From an uncultured Bacteroides sp. (GTDB taxonomy: Bacteria > Bacteroidota > Bacteroidia > Bacteroidales > Bacteroidaceae), in contig NZ_CAJULN010000004.1 in assembly GCF_910586915.1 (NCBI RefSeq), positions 62,001 through 126,000 of the forward strand: a DNA stretch of 64,000 bases, written 5' to 3'. Made by a program: the position numbers and the translations under genes. This document shows, piece after piece, positions 1 through 8,984 of this stretch; the stretch's first letter is position 1, and every line of letters starts with the position of its first letter. A model generated the notes under the pieces. That model did not search any database. It was given only the letters and a program-made list of their open reading frames with translations, and was not told the DNA's origin.

Positions 1-485
1 TCTGCCGATTCAGCATTCGGAGCTTCAGTTGCCGGTGTTTCAACAGCAGCAGGAGCAGCTTCTGCACTCTTCTTGGAACGACGAGTACGAGTAGCTTTCT
101 TAACAACCTTTTCTTTTGCCATGTTTTCATTGTAGTCAACCAACTCAATGAAACACATTTCAGCGTTGTCACCCAAACGGTGTCCAGTCTTGATGATACG
201 AGTGTAACCACCCGGACGGTCAGCAATCTTCACAGAGATTTCCTTGAACAACTCTGTCACTGCAAACTTATCTTGCAAGTTGCTAAATACAACACGACGA
301 GAGTTCGTTGTGTCTTCTTTAGACTTAGTGATCAAAGGCTCAACAAACTTCTTCAAAGCCTTAGCCTTTGCTACAGTCGTAGTGATTCTTTTGTGCTTGA
401 TCAAAGAGCAAGCCATGTTAGATAACATAGCGCTTCTATGAGAAGCAGTACGACCTAAATGATTGAATTTTTTATTATGTCTCAT
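1..485 (-). CDS. rplQ: 50S ribosomal protein L17 (partial, 3' end outside the window)
   Basis: The reading frame opens at 485 with MRHNKKFNHLGRTASHRSAM, the conserved L17 N-terminus that binds 23S rRNA near the exit tunnel, and stays open to the window edge after 161 codons. After the core (about 120 residues) the protein carries a lysine/arginine-rich and then alanine/proline/glutamate-rich tail, so it is longer than the roughly 127 residues of E. coli L17. It is the last gene of the alpha operon, 3 bases after the rpoA stop. Identity is secure; the C-terminus cannot be seen. Confidence 0.97.
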   Translation of the reverse strand, partial: MRHNKKFNHLGRTASHRSAMLSNMACSLIKHKRITTTVAKAKALKKFVEPLITKSKEDTTNSRRVVFSNLQDKFAVTELFKEISVKIADRPGGYTRIIKTGHRLGDNAEMCFIELVDYNENMAKEKVVKKATRTRRSKKSAEAAPAAVETPATEAPNAESA

Positions 486-488
486 TTT

Positions 489-1481
489 TTATTCTTTATC
501 TAATTTATATTTAGAGATATCAGTTCCAAACGACAGATTCAGACTTTCCAGCAAATCATCAAGCTCGGTAAGCGATTTCTTTCCGAAGTTTCTGAACTTC
601 AAGAGGTCGGTCTTGTTGAATTGTACCAAGTCGCCAAGCGTTTCCACGTCAGCAGCCTTCAAACAGTTGAGGGCACGAACTGACAAGTCCATATCAACGA
701 GCTTAGTCTTCAACAACTGACGCATATGCAATACTTCTTCATCAAACTCTTCATTGCTATCAGTATCATTACTTTCCAGCGTGATTTTCTCATCAGAGAA
801 CAACATGAAGTGATAAATCAGAATTTTTGCAGCTTCTTTCAGCGCTTCCTTCGGGTGTATGGAACCGTCGGTACTAATCTCAAGCACTAACTTTTCGTAG
901 TCAGTCTTCTGTTCTACACGGAAGTTTTCTACAGCATACTTGACATTACGTATCGGAGTATAAATAGAGTCGATTGGAATTACATTAACATCCGTGCAGA
1001 ACTCGCGATTTTCATCGGCAGGCACATAACCACGTCCTTTGTTAATGGTAATATCAATCTGCATAGTTGATTTAGAATCTAAATGACAAATAACTAATTC
1101 CGGATTTAACACTTCAAATCCAGTCAAATACTTACCTATGTCACCTGCTTTAAATTCACTGGAATTCTCGACAGTGATGCTCACTTTTTCGCTCTCGAAC
1201 TCTTCAACTACTTGCTTGAATCTCACTTGTTTCAGATTCAAGATAATGTTGGTAACATCCTCTTTTACTCCAGGTACACTAGAAAATTCATGCTCCACAC
1301 CATCAATTCTGATAGTAGTGATAGCAAAACCCTCTAATGAAGAAAGAAGGATACGGCGTAATGCATTACCCACAGTAATACCAAAACCCGGTTCCAACGG
1401 ACGAAATTCGAATTTACCGAATCTGGAGTCCGCCTCCAACATTAATACTTTATCAGGTTTTTGAAATGCTAATATCGCCAT
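489..1481 (-). CDS. rpoA: DNA-directed RNA polymerase subunit alpha
   Basis: 330 residues, the normal length. The N-terminal domain (about 1-230) dimerises and is the scaffold on which beta and beta' assemble; it contains the conserved stretches FRPLEPGFGITVGNALRR and RGYVPADEN. A short acidic linker (SNDTDSNEEFDEE, about 240-252) leads to the C-terminal domain, with LNCLKAADVETLGDLV and FGKKSLTELDDLL helices that contact UP-element DNA and activators. It lies between rpsD and rplQ in the usual alpha-operon order and is probably co-transcribed with them. Confidence 0.98.
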   Translation of the reverse strand: MAILAFQKPDKVLMLEADSRFGKFEFRPLEPGFGITVGNALRRILLSSLEGFAITTIRIDGVEHEFSSVPGVKEDVTNIILNLKQVRFKQVVEEFESEKVSITVENSSEFKAGDIGKYLTGFEVLNPELVICHLDSKSTMQIDITINKGRGYVPADENREFCTDVNVIPIDSIYTPIRNVKYAVENFRVEQKTDYEKLVLEISTDGSIHPKEALKEAAKILIYHFMLFSDEKITLESNDTDSNEEFDEEVLHMRQLLKTKLVDMDLSVRALNCLKAADVETLGDLVQFNKTDLLKFRNFGKKSLTELDDLLESLNLSFGTDISKYKLDKE

Positions 1482-1492
1482 GAAATTAATTA

Positions 1493-2098
1493 TTATTTAG
1501 AATACAATTCAACGATCAAATGTTCTTTAATGTTCTCAGGAATATCTGCTCTCTCAGGTATGTGCAACATTTTACCAACCTTTGAAGACTCATCCCATTC
1601 CAACCAAGCATACTTGCTGTGATTGAAACCAGCGAGAGAATTAGCAATCACTTCCAAAGATTTAGATCTTTCACGAACACCAATCAATTGTCCTGGTTTT
1701 ACTGCATATGAAGGAATATTCACCACTTCACCATCTACAGTAATGTGCTTGTGACTAACCAACTGACGAGCAGCAGCACGTGTAGGAGCGATACCCAAAC
1801 GGAATACTACATTGTCAAGACGGCCTTCCAGCAATTGAAGGAGTACCTCACCGGTAATACCTTTAGCAGTAGCTGCTTTTTCAAACAAATTGCGGAATTG
1901 TTTCTCCAAAACTCCATAGGTGTATTTAGCTTTCTGCTTTTCACGAAGTTGAACACCATATTCAGAAGTTTTTCTTTTTCTTGAATTTCCATGCTGTCCG
2001 GGAGGATAGTTCTTCTTTGACAACACTTTATCAGCTCCAAAGATTCCTTCACCGAATTTACGGGCAATTCTTGATTTTGGTCCAGTATATCTAGCCAT
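1493..2098 (-). CDS. rpsD: 30S ribosomal protein S4
   Basis: 201 residues, full length. It opens with MARYTGPKSRIARKFGEGIF and has the S4 RNA-binding domain around residues 90-155 (RLDNVVFRLGIAPTRAAARQLVSHKHITVDG). It lacks the N-terminal zinc-binding cysteines seen in some S4 proteins. S4 is a primary 16S rRNA binder that nucleates 30S assembly. The 116 bases between it and rpsK are the longest gap within this part of the cluster and could hold a leader or autoregulatory site, which is inference only. Confidence 0.98.
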   Translation of the reverse strand: MARYTGPKSRIARKFGEGIFGADKVLSKKNYPPGQHGNSRKRKTSEYGVQLREKQKAKYTYGVLEKQFRNLFEKAATAKGITGEVLLQLLEGRLDNVVFRLGIAPTRAAARQLVSHKHITVDGEVVNIPSYAVKPGQLIGVRERSKSLEVIANSLAGFNHSKYAWLEWDESSKVGKMLHIPERADIPENIKEHLIVELYSK

Positions 2099-2214
2099 TT
2101 CTTTTTAAATATTTAATTGTTTATTCATGAACTCAATTTGTTGCAGCCGCGATTACAGAGAGAAATTAATGCAATCCAAAAACAAAATCAAGCTCATTGT
2201 AAGTTAAAGGTAAA

Positions 2215-2604
2215 TTAAACTCTACGTCTTTTAGGAGGACGACAACCATTATGTGGAAGCGGAGTTACGTCGATGATTTCAGTAACCTCGATGCCAGCAC
2301 CGTGGATAGTTCTAATAGCAGACTCACGTCCGTTACCTGGACCCTTCACATATGCCTTTACCTTTCTCAGGCCAAGATCGAATGCTATTTTAGCACAATC
2401 CTGGGCAGCCATCTGAGCTGCATAAGGAGTGTTCTTTTTAGAACCTCTAAATCCCATTTTACCAGCAGACGACCAAGAGATAATCTGCCCTTCACTATTT
2501 GCAAGAGAAACAATAATATTGTTGAAAGATGAATGAACATGCAACTGTCCATTAGCGTCTACTTTCACATTTCTCTTTTTAGCTGCAACTGTTTTTTTTG
2601 CCAT
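2215..2604 (-). CDS. rpsK: 30S ribosomal protein S11
   Basis: 129 residues. It shows the S11 core with [15 protein letters not shown] near the N-terminus, [17 protein letters not shown] in the middle and the C-terminal signature [17 protein letters not shown], which contacts 16S rRNA on the 30S platform next to the mRNA exit path. The start gives a gap of 11 bases after rpsM, typical of this operon. No oddities were seen. Confidence 0.98.
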
Positions 2605-2615
2605 ATCAACAATTA

Positions 2616-2996
2616 TTATTTAGTAGCTTTTTTCTTATTAGCAACGGTTTTCTTTCTACCCTTACGAGTACGTGCATTGTTCTTAGTGCTCTGACCTCTT
2701 ACGGGAAGACCGATACGGTGACGCACACCACGATAGCAACCAATATCCATTAATCGCTTAATGTTCAATTGGATTTCAGAACGAAGGTCACCTTCCACTT
2801 TGTATTCTGCACCGATAATCTCACGAATCTTAGCAGCCTGATCATCTGTCCAGTCTTTAACCTTCAAGTCCTTGTCTACACCAGCTTTATCTAAAATTTT
2901 TGCTGAACTACTGCGACCTATTCCATATACATAGGTCAACGCAATTTCACCTCTTTTATTCTGAGGCAAATCTACACCAACTATTCTTATAGCCAT
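2616..2996 (-). CDS. rpsM: 30S ribosomal protein S13
   Basis: 126 residues. S13 sits in the head of the 30S subunit and contacts S19, P-site tRNA and the 50S subunit. Visible signatures are [32 protein letters not shown] (helix-two-turn-helix region), [20 protein letters not shown] and a strongly basic C-terminal tail ending KKATK. It follows rpmJ in the conserved infA-rpmJ-rpsM-rpsK-rpsD-rpoA-rplQ order. Confidence 0.98.
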
Positions 2997-3029
2997 ATAC
3001 TAAATTATTTTTTTTGCAAAAATAACAAA

Positions 3030-3146
3030 TTATCCTTGACGTTGTTTATACTTAGGATTTTTCTTGTTAATAACATACAAACGGCCATTACGTCTAACGA
3101 TCTTACATTCTGGCGTGCGTTTTTTTAATGATGCTCTTACTTTCAT
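3030..3146 (-). CDS. rpmJ: 50S ribosomal protein L36 (form without the zinc ribbon)
   Basis: 38 residues, read directly from the sequence: it starts at the codon ending at 3146 (MKVRASLKKRTPECKIVRRN) and ends with KYKQRQG and TAA at 3030-3032. The length and both ends match L36. In the classical form three cysteines and one histidine bind zinc; here only the second cysteine remains (PEC), so the zinc ribbon is absent. It lies between infA and rpsM as expected, 8 bases after infA. Confidence 0.96.
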   Translation of the reverse strand: MKVRASLKKRTPECKIVRRNGRLYVINKKNPKYKQRQG

Positions 3147-3154
3147 ATCTTATT

Positions 3155-3373
3155 TTATTTATATCTAAACACAATTCTTCCTTTCGATAAGTCGTAAGGA
3201 GACATTTCGACTCTCACTTTATCTCCCGGCAAAATCTTGATGTAATGCATCCGCATCTTGCCCGAAATATGCGCAGTAATCTCATGTCCGTTTTCTAATT
3301 CAACACGAAACATTGCATTTGACAATGCTTCAACTATAACTCCATCTTGTTCTATTGCAGATTGCTTTGCCAT
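3155..3373 (-). CDS. infA: Translation initiation factor IF-1
   Basis: 72 residues, the standard length, comprising a single OB-fold S1-like domain. Conserved stretches are IEQDGVIVEALSNAMFRVEL, NGHEITAHISGKMR and the end KGRIVFRYK. IF-1 occupies the ribosomal A site during initiation and helps IF-2 and IF-3. The start lies one base after the map stop codon, so the two genes are probably translationally coupled. Confidence 0.98.
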   Translation of the reverse strand: MAKQSAIEQDGVIVEALSNAMFRVELENGHEITAHISGKMRMHYIKILPGDKVRVEMSPYDLSKGRIVFRYK

Positions 3374-3374
3374 A

Positions 3375-4172
3375 TTATATTGCTTTATCTCCTAAAACTT
3401 CTTCTATGAATTTGAATGATGATAAAATATCAGCTTCACCGGCCCCTACAGCTACCGTATGTTCAAAGTGCGCAGCACACTTACGGTCTCTTGTCCTCAC
3501 CGTCCATCCATCGCGTTCCATGATCACCTGACGGTCTCCGAGTGTTATCATCGGCTCTATCGCGATGCAAAGCCCTCTTTTCATCAAGGTGCCGCTTCCT
3601 CTCTTCCCGTAATTGGGCACTTGAGGATCTTCGTGCATTTGCTGACCGATACCATGACCTACAAACTCGCGCACTACGCCATACGAATGAGACTCACAAT
3701 ATTGCTGGATAGCATATCCGATATCTCCGATTCTTTTGCCATGCACAGCATTCTGGATGCCGATATATAACGCTTCTTTAGTTACCTTCAACAGATTATG
3801 AACCTCTTCGTCCACCTCTCCTACACAAAAAGTATAAGCAGAATCACCACAAAAACCATTCATATATGTTCCACAATCCACCGATACGATATCGCCGTCT
3901 TTCAGTACGATATCTCCCGGGATTCCGTGCACTACCTGTTCGTTAACAGAAGTACAAAGGGTTGCGGGAAACGGGTCTCCATATTGATTCGGAAATCCTT
4001 TGAAAGTCGGAACTGCTCCGTGATCTCTGATGAACTCTTCGGCCACCTTATCCAACTCACGTGTAGTAACACCGGGTTTCACTAATTTAGCAACCTCCGC
4101 CAAAGTCTTTCCGACAAGCAGATTACTCTGACGGAGCAATTCTATTTCATCTTCTGTTTTAAGAAATATCAT
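3375..4172 (-). CDS. map: Methionine aminopeptidase, type I
   Basis: 265 residues. It removes the initiator methionine from new proteins and has the pita-bread fold. The five metal ligands are visible: D in SVDCGTYMNGFCGDSAYTF (two aspartates), H in GHGIGQQMHEDP, E in CIAIEPM and E near the C-terminus in HFEHTVAV. The substrate histidine is in EQVVHGIPG. There is no N-terminal zinc finger extension. It sits between secY and infA; adk, which precedes map in many bacteria, is absent here. Confidence 0.97.
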   Translation of the reverse strand: MIFLKTEDEIELLRQSNLLVGKTLAEVAKLVKPGVTTRELDKVAEEFIRDHGAVPTFKGFPNQYGDPFPATLCTSVNEQVVHGIPGDIVLKDGDIVSVDCGTYMNGFCGDSAYTFCVGEVDEEVHNLLKVTKEALYIGIQNAVHGKRIGDIGYAIQQYCESHSYGVVREFVGHGIGQQMHEDPQVPNYGKRGSGTLMKRGLCIAIEPMITLGDRQVIMERDGWTVRTRDRKCAAHFEHTVAVGAGEADILSSFKFIEEVLGDKAI

Positions 4173-4187
4173 TTCTAATCTAAAGAA

Positions 4188-5528
4188 TTAATATGCCGCT
4201 ACACCAGCGCGTCCTTTGATACGACCGGATTTCAACAGTCCGTCATAGTGTCTCATCAACAAATGACTTTCGACCTGTTGCAGTGTATCAAGAACTACAC
4301 CTACAAGAATTAACAAAGACGTACCGCCGAAGAACTGAGCAAAACCGGCTTGCACTCCGAATACGCCGGCAAAAGCAGGCATAATAGCCACCAAAGCCAA
4401 GAAGAAAGAACCCGGTAAAGTGATATGAGACATAATGTCATCAATATACTCTGCCGTTTGCTTTCCCGGTTTGATGCCAGGGATGAAACCGTTGTTTCTC
4501 TTCATATCTTCAGCCATCTGAGTCGGATTAATTGTAATTGCAGTATAGAAATATGTGAATAATATGATCATTACCGCAAAGACAAAATTATACCAGAAAC
4601 TTGTATGATCTGTAAACGCCTGCAAGAAACCGCTTGCATCATTTACATTTGAAAAACCGATAAATGTAATAGGAATAAACATGATTGCCTGAGCAAAGAT
4701 GATAGGCATTACACCGGCAGCATTCACTTTCAAAGGAATGTACTGTCTTGCACCACCATATTGCTTGTTGCCGACAATTCTCTTAGCATACTGCACAGGT
4801 ATCTTTCTTGTACCCTGCACCAAAAGGATAGCAGCACCAATCACTAACAACAAGAATACGATTTCAATTATAAACATAATCAGACCACCACTCTTATTTG
4901 CCACTCTGGAGACAACTTCCTGCAACAGAGCATCAGGGAAACGAGCGATGATACCAATCAAAATGATAAATGAAATACCATTACCAATACCTTTATCAGT
5001 AATTCTTTCACCAAGCCACAAAATAAACATACTACCTGCTGCCAAAATGATGGTAGAGGTAACCATAAACAGAGTCCAATCTAATGAAGCATTCAAGGAA
5101 GGACCAGCCTGCATTTTAAGATTGAGCAAATAAGAAGGGGCCTGAACTAACAATATACCGATCGTCAGATAACGGGTATACTGATTCATTTTTCTTCTGC
5201 CGCTCTCACCCTCGCGCTGCAGTTTCTGGAAATACGGCACAGCGATTCCCAACAACTGGATGACGATAGATGCAGAGATATAAGGCATGATTCCCAACGC
5301 AAAAATAGAAGCATTAGAAAACGCTCCTCCAGAGAACATATTCAACAAGGCTAAAAGGCCTTCACTTGTTTGTTCGTGCAATTTTGCCAGCATTGCCGGA
5401 TTGATACCCGGTAACACGACATATGAACCGAAACGATAAATTGCCACGAACAATATGGTGATGAGGATCCGTTGTCTCAGATCCTCAATCTTCCATATAT
5501 TCTTTAATGTTTCAATAGCTTTTCTCAT
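4188..5528 (-). CDS. secY: Protein translocase subunit SecY
   Basis: 446 residues with about ten hydrophobic membrane segments. This is the channel of the Sec translocon in the inner membrane, partnered by SecE (encoded here at 33941) and SecG. Recognisable stretches are FGSYVVLPGINP in the N-terminal part, LLNMFSGGAFSNASIFALGIMPYISASI (plug and second segment, given in part), GIGNGIS and the end GLLKSGRIKGRAG. It lies 4 bases after rplO, the usual last ribosomal gene of the spc operon. Confidence 0.97.
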   Translation of the reverse strand: MRKAIETLKNIWKIEDLRQRILITILFVAIYRFGSYVVLPGINPAMLAKLHEQTSEGLLALLNMFSGGAFSNASIFALGIMPYISASIVIQLLGIAVPYFQKLQREGESGRRKMNQYTRYLTIGILLVQAPSYLLNLKMQAGPSLNASLDWTLFMVTSTIILAAGSMFILWLGERITDKGIGNGISFIILIGIIARFPDALLQEVVSRVANKSGGLIMFIIEIVFLLLVIGAAILLVQGTRKIPVQYAKRIVGNKQYGGARQYIPLKVNAAGVMPIIFAQAIMFIPITFIGFSNVNDASGFLQAFTDHTSFWYNFVFAVMIILFTYFYTAITINPTQMAEDMKRNNGFIPGIKPGKQTAEYIDDIMSHITLPGSFFLALVAIMPAFAGVFGVQAGFAQFFGGTSLLILVGVVLDTLQQVESHLLMRHYDGLLKSGRIKGRAGVAAY

Positions 5529-5532
5529 TGAA

Positions 5533-5979
5533 TCAGAGTTTTACTACAGTTCCACCAGCAGCTTCGATAGCAGCAGTTGCAGTCTTAGAGAATGCGTGTG
5601 CTTCTACTTCCAACTTGTTAGTCAGAGCTCCGTTACCCAATACTTTTACCAACTGATTTGAAGAAATAAATCCTGCTTCAACAAAATCGTTAATACCCAC
5701 TTTAGCCAAGTTTTTAGCTTCAGCAAGTTTCTGGATAGTATCCAGGTTGATTGCTTTGTATTCTACACGATTGATGTTCTTAAAACCAAATTTAGGAACC
5801 CGACGTTGAAGCGGCATCTGACCACCTTCAAAACCGATTTTCTTAGAGTATCCAGATCTTGATTTAGCTCCTTTATGACCTCTTGTAGAAGTACCGCCTA
5901 AGCCAGAACCAGCACCACGTCCAATTCTTTTTCTTGTCTTAGTAGATCCCTCTGCAGGTTTTAAATTACTTAAGTTCAT
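5533..5979 (-). CDS. rplO: 50S ribosomal protein L15
   Basis: 148 residues. It starts with MNLSNLKPAEGSTKTRKRIG and continues with the glycine/arginine-rich RGAGSGLGGTSTRGHKGAKSRSG segment typical of the L15 N-terminal extension into 23S rRNA. The C-terminal globular part ends EAAGGTVVKL. It follows rpmD and precedes secY. No anomalies were seen. Confidence 0.98.
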   Translation of the reverse strand: MNLSNLKPAEGSTKTRKRIGRGAGSGLGGTSTRGHKGAKSRSGYSKKIGFEGGQMPLQRRVPKFGFKNINRVEYKAINLDTIQKLAEAKNLAKVGINDFVEAGFISSNQLVKVLGNGALTNKLEVEAHAFSKTATAAIEAAGGTVVKL

Positions 5980-6011
5980 ATTGTAATTTCGTTTTATTAT
6001 TCAACAAATAA

Positions 6012-6188
6012 TTACTTAACAATGGCAACCAAGTGTTTTACTTTATCTACCATTCCAAGAATTGAAGGAGTGCTTTCGTGTTCAACCACACGGTTCAGTT
6101 TACGAAGTCCCAGTGCATCAAGAGTTCTTTTCTGATCAGCCGGAGCACCAATTCTACTTTTAACTTGTTTAATCTTTATAGTTGACAT
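6012..6188 (-). CDS. rpmD: 50S ribosomal protein L30
   Basis: 58 residues, read directly: it starts at the codon ending at 6188 (MSTIKIKQVKSRIGAPADQK) and ends VKHLVAIVK then TAA at 6012-6014. The pattern of KIKQVKS, then RTLDALGLRKLN, then the HxSTPSILGMVDKV motif is that of L30. It lies between rpsE and rplO as expected, 9 bases after rpsE. Confidence 0.96.
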   Translation of the reverse strand: MSTIKIKQVKSRIGAPADQKRTLDALGLRKLNRVVEHESTPSILGMVDKVKHLVAIVK

Positions 6189-6197
6189 ATCTCCTCC

Positions 6198-6716
6198 TTA
6201 TCCTCTAAATACTTTTTCTACACTAATACCTCTGTTTTGAGCCACCATTCTTGCATCACGCATCTCGCTCAAAGCCTCAATTGTAGCTTTCACGAGGTTG
6301 TGCGGATTTGAAGAGCCTTTTGACTTAGCCAAAACGTCGGTAACACCAACACTTTCCAATACAGCACGCATAGCACCACCAGCTACAACACCGGTACCGT
6401 GAGATGCAGGTTTGATGAATACTTCAGCACCACCGAATTTAGCAGACTGTTCGTGAGGAACAGTACCTTTCAAAATAGGCACTCTTACCAAATTCTTTTT
6501 AGCTGACTCAACACCCTTAGCAATAGCAGCCGTTACTTCACCTGCTTTACCAAGTCCCCAGCCGATGATACCTTCTTCGTTACCTACAACAACGATTGCA
6601 GAGAAACTGAAAGTTCTACCACCTTTGGTAACCTTAGTAACACGATTGATAGCAACCAGTCTATCTTTTAGTTCTATATCGTTAGTTATCTTAACTCTAT
6701 TATTAACTCCTGCCAT
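6198..6716 (-). CDS. rpsE: 30S ribosomal protein S5
   Basis: 172 residues. S5 guards the mRNA entrance and decoding accuracy. The N-terminal double-stranded-RNA-binding domain (GGRTFSFSAIVVVGNEEGIIGWGLGKAGEV) is followed by the C-terminal domain (FIKPASHGTGVVAGGAMRAVLESVG, SSNPHNLVKATIEAL); the longer motifs span residues about 32-61 and 101-150. The end is basic (SVEKVFRG). It lies 5 bases after rplR. Confidence 0.98.
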   Translation of the reverse strand: MAGVNNRVKITNDIELKDRLVAINRVTKVTKGGRTFSFSAIVVVGNEEGIIGWGLGKAGEVTAAIAKGVESAKKNLVRVPILKGTVPHEQSAKFGGAEVFIKPASHGTGVVAGGAMRAVLESVGVTDVLAKSKGSSNPHNLVKATIEALSEMRDARMVAQNRGISVEKVFRG

Positions 6717-6721
6717 AATGA

Positions 6722-7066
6722 TTAAAATTTAAGTCCACCGTTACGAGCAGCATCAGCTACTTCTTTTACTCTCCCATGATACAAGTAACCATTACGGTCG
6801 AAAACAACAGTAGTTATACCTGCTTCCTGAGCCTTTTTAGCAATCAACTCACCCACTTTGGCAGCTTGTTCTTTCTTAGCAACTTTTTCAGTCATACCTA
6901 AAGAAGAAGCAGCAGCCAATGTTTTACCAGAAAGATCATCGATAATCTGGACATAAATTTGCTTGTTACTTCTAAATACACTCATACGCGGACGTTCAGC
7001 AGTACCTGAAATTTTATTGCGTACTCTATATTTGATTTTAACTCGTCTTTCTATTTTTGTTGTCAT
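6722..7066 (-). CDS. rplR: 50S ribosomal protein L18
   Basis: 114 residues. L18 binds 5S rRNA in the central protuberance. Signatures include RVRNKISGTAERPRMSVFRS, NKQIYVQIIDD and the C-terminal VVFDRNGYLYHGRVKEVADAAR (residues about 89-110). It lies between rplF and rpsE in spc-operon order. Confidence 0.98.
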   Translation of the reverse strand: MTTKIERRVKIKYRVRNKISGTAERPRMSVFRSNKQIYVQIIDDLSGKTLAAASSLGMTEKVAKKEQAAKVGELIAKKAQEAGITTVVFDRNGYLYHGRVKEVADAARNGGLKF

Positions 7067-7087
7067 AATAATCTAATTTTATATGAT

Positions 7088-7657
7088 TTATTTAGCACCG
7101 GCTGATTTACCAGACTTTCTACGAATTACTTCGCCAACAAACTTAATACCTTTACCCTTGTACGGTTCAGGTTTACGGAAAGAACGTATTTTTGAGCAAA
7201 CTTGACCAAGCAACTGTTTGTCACACGATTCCAGTATGATAAGAGGATTCTTGTTTCTTTCAGACTTAGTTTCAACTTTTACCTCAGCAGGCAATTGGAT
7301 GAAAATATTGTGTGTATAACCTAAAGCCAGTTCAATGATGTTACCTTGATTAGAAGCACGATAACCTACACCGACAAGTTCCAGCTCTTTTTTGTATCCT
7401 TCAGATACGCCCACAACCATGTTGTGAACCAAAGAACGATACAAACCGTGGAAAGCGTGTTTCTGCTTCGGGTTATCAAGCATTTCTTTATCGTTTTCTG
7501 TTAAAGTCACGTGTCCGTCTTCAATGGCAACATTGATAGCAGGATTCACATATTGGCTCATTTCGCCTTTGGGTCCCTTTACGGTAACCACATTGTCTTT
7601 CAGAGTGACAGTCACTCCGGCAGGGATACTAATGGGTAATTTTCCTATTCTTGACAT
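7088..7657 (-). CDS. rplF: 50S ribosomal protein L6
   Basis: 189 residues, comprising two repeated L6 domains near the base of the L7/L12 stalk. It starts MSRIGKLPISIPAGVTVTL. The C-terminal signature is PEPYKGKGIKFVGEVIRRKSGK (residues about 161-182). It lies 15 bases after rpsH and 21 before rplR. Confidence 0.98.
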   Translation of the reverse strand: MSRIGKLPISIPAGVTVTLKDNVVTVKGPKGEMSQYVNPAINVAIEDGHVTLTENDKEMLDNPKQKHAFHGLYRSLVHNMVVGVSEGYKKELELVGVGYRASNQGNIIELALGYTHNIFIQLPAEVKVETKSERNKNPLIILESCDKQLLGQVCSKIRSFRKPEPYKGKGIKFVGEVIRRKSGKSAGAK

Positions 7658-7672
7658 TCTAAATCCTCCTAA

Positions 7673-8068
7673 TTAATATACGTAACACAAGACTTCACCA
7701 CCGATTTTCAATTCAGCAGCCTCTTTGTTAGTCATCACACCTTTGGAAGTAGATATTATAGCAATACCCAACCCATTAATAACACGCGGCATATCTTTGT
7801 AACCGGTGTACTTACGCATACCCGGAGAAGATATTCTTTCTAACTTTTTGATTGCGTTAACTTTGTTAACAGAATCATACTTCAAGGCAACTTTAATAGT
7901 TCCTTGAGGACCATCTTCTACAAACTTATAGTTAAGAATGTAGCCTTTTTCAAAAAGAATCTTAGTGATTTCTTTTTTCAAATTCGAAGCGGGAACTTCC
8001 ACAACTCTGTGCTTTGCACTAATTGCATTCCGCAACCTCGTCAAATAATCTGCTATTGGATCAGTCAT
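7673..8068 (-). CDS. rpsH: 30S ribosomal protein S8
   Basis: 131 residues. The start MTDPIADYLTRLRNAISAKH and the end TNKEAAELKIGGEVLCYVY are typical of S8, which binds helix 21 of 16S rRNA and in E. coli represses the spc operon. The gap to rpsN is 53 bases, longer than most neighbours; I did not identify an S8 regulatory hairpin in it. Confidence 0.98.
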   Translation of the reverse strand: MTDPIADYLTRLRNAISAKHRVVEVPASNLKKEITKILFEKGYILNYKFVEDGPQGTIKVALKYDSVNKVNAIKKLERISSPGMRKYTGYKDMPRVINGLGIAIISTSKGVMTNKEAAELKIGGEVLCYVY

Positions 8069-8121
8069 ATAAAAAATAAATTAAATTAATCAGGACTACC
8101 CTGACAATATTTAAACAATAA

Positions 8122-8421
8122 TTACCAGCTTGCTTTTTTTACGCCGGGTATCAGTCCGTTGGAAGCCATTTCACGGAACTGAATTCTCGAAATTCCGAAT
8201 TGGCGAATATAACCTTTAGGACGACCAGTCAGTTTGCAACGGTTGTGCAGACGAATCGGGTTAGAATTCTTCGGCAACTCCTGCAATTTCTGTGCTGCTT
8301 CGTAAGCATCAGCAGGATCACCTGTTCTAACGATTTGCTTCAGAGCAGCTCTTTTTTCGGCGTATCTGGCTACTAATTTAGCACGCTTTACTTCACGTGC
8401 TTTCATTGATTCCTTTGCCAT
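8122..8421 (-). CDS. rpsN: 30S ribosomal protein S14 (long form without zinc)
   Basis: 99 residues. It starts MAKESMKAREVKRAKLVARY and ends FREMASNGLIPGVKKASW. The long insert and the absence of the two CxxC motifs (NRCKLTGRPKGYIRQFGISR has one cysteine) show the zinc-free form. It is the only S14 in the window. It lies 5 bases after rplE. Confidence 0.98.
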   Translation of the reverse strand: MAKESMKAREVKRAKLVARYAEKRAALKQIVRTGDPADAYEAAQKLQELPKNSNPIRLHNRCKLTGRPKGYIRQFGISRIQFREMASNGLIPGVKKASW

Positions 8422-8426
8422 ATCTA

Positions 8427-8984
8427 TTAGTCTTTTTTAGCGTTTTTAAAAGGTAAACCGAATTCCTTCAGTAATGCATAACCTTCTTCATCTGTCTGTG
8501 CAGAGGTTACAAAGGTAATATTCATTCCGAGAATTCTTGTAATACTATCGATATTTATTTCAGGGAAAATGATTTGTTCCTGAATACCAAGTGTATAGTT
8601 ACCTTTACCATCGAACTTGCTTTCGATACCTTTGAAGTCACGGATACGCGGCAGAGCTACACGAACTAATTTTTCAAGGAATTCATACATTCTCTCACGA
8701 CGTAAAGTTACCATAACGCCAATCGGCATTTTCTTACGCAACTTAAAGTTTGCGATATCTTTGCGAGAAATGGTAGCTACGGCTTTCTGACCTGTAATAG
8801 CTGTCATTTCATTGATTGCCACTTCAATAATCTTCTTGTCAGCGACAGCCATACCTAAACCCTGATTGATAACAATCTTCTTAAGTACGGGTACCTGCAT
8901 TGAAGAAGAATACTGGAACTGTGATTTCAATGCAGGCGCGATACGCTCTGCATATTCTTTCTTAAGACTAGCAGTATTACTCAT
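8427..8984 (-). CDS. rplE: 50S ribosomal protein L5
   Basis: 185 residues. L5 links 5S rRNA and P-site tRNA in the central protuberance. Recognisable parts are KIVINQGLGMAVADKKI, AITGQKAVATISRKDIANFK, MPIGVMVTLRRERMYEFL and the end TDEEGYALLKEFGLPFKNA. The start codon shares its base with the last base of the rplX stop (both at 8984), a sign of translational coupling. Confidence 0.98.
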   Translation of the reverse strand: MSNTASLKKEYAERIAPALKSQFQYSSSMQVPVLKKIVINQGLGMAVADKKIIEVAINEMTAITGQKAVATISRKDIANFKLRKKMPIGVMVTLRRERMYEFLEKLVRVALPRIRDFKGIESKFDGKGNYTLGIQEQIIFPEINIDSITRILGMNITFVTSAQTDEEGYALLKEFGLPFKNAKKD

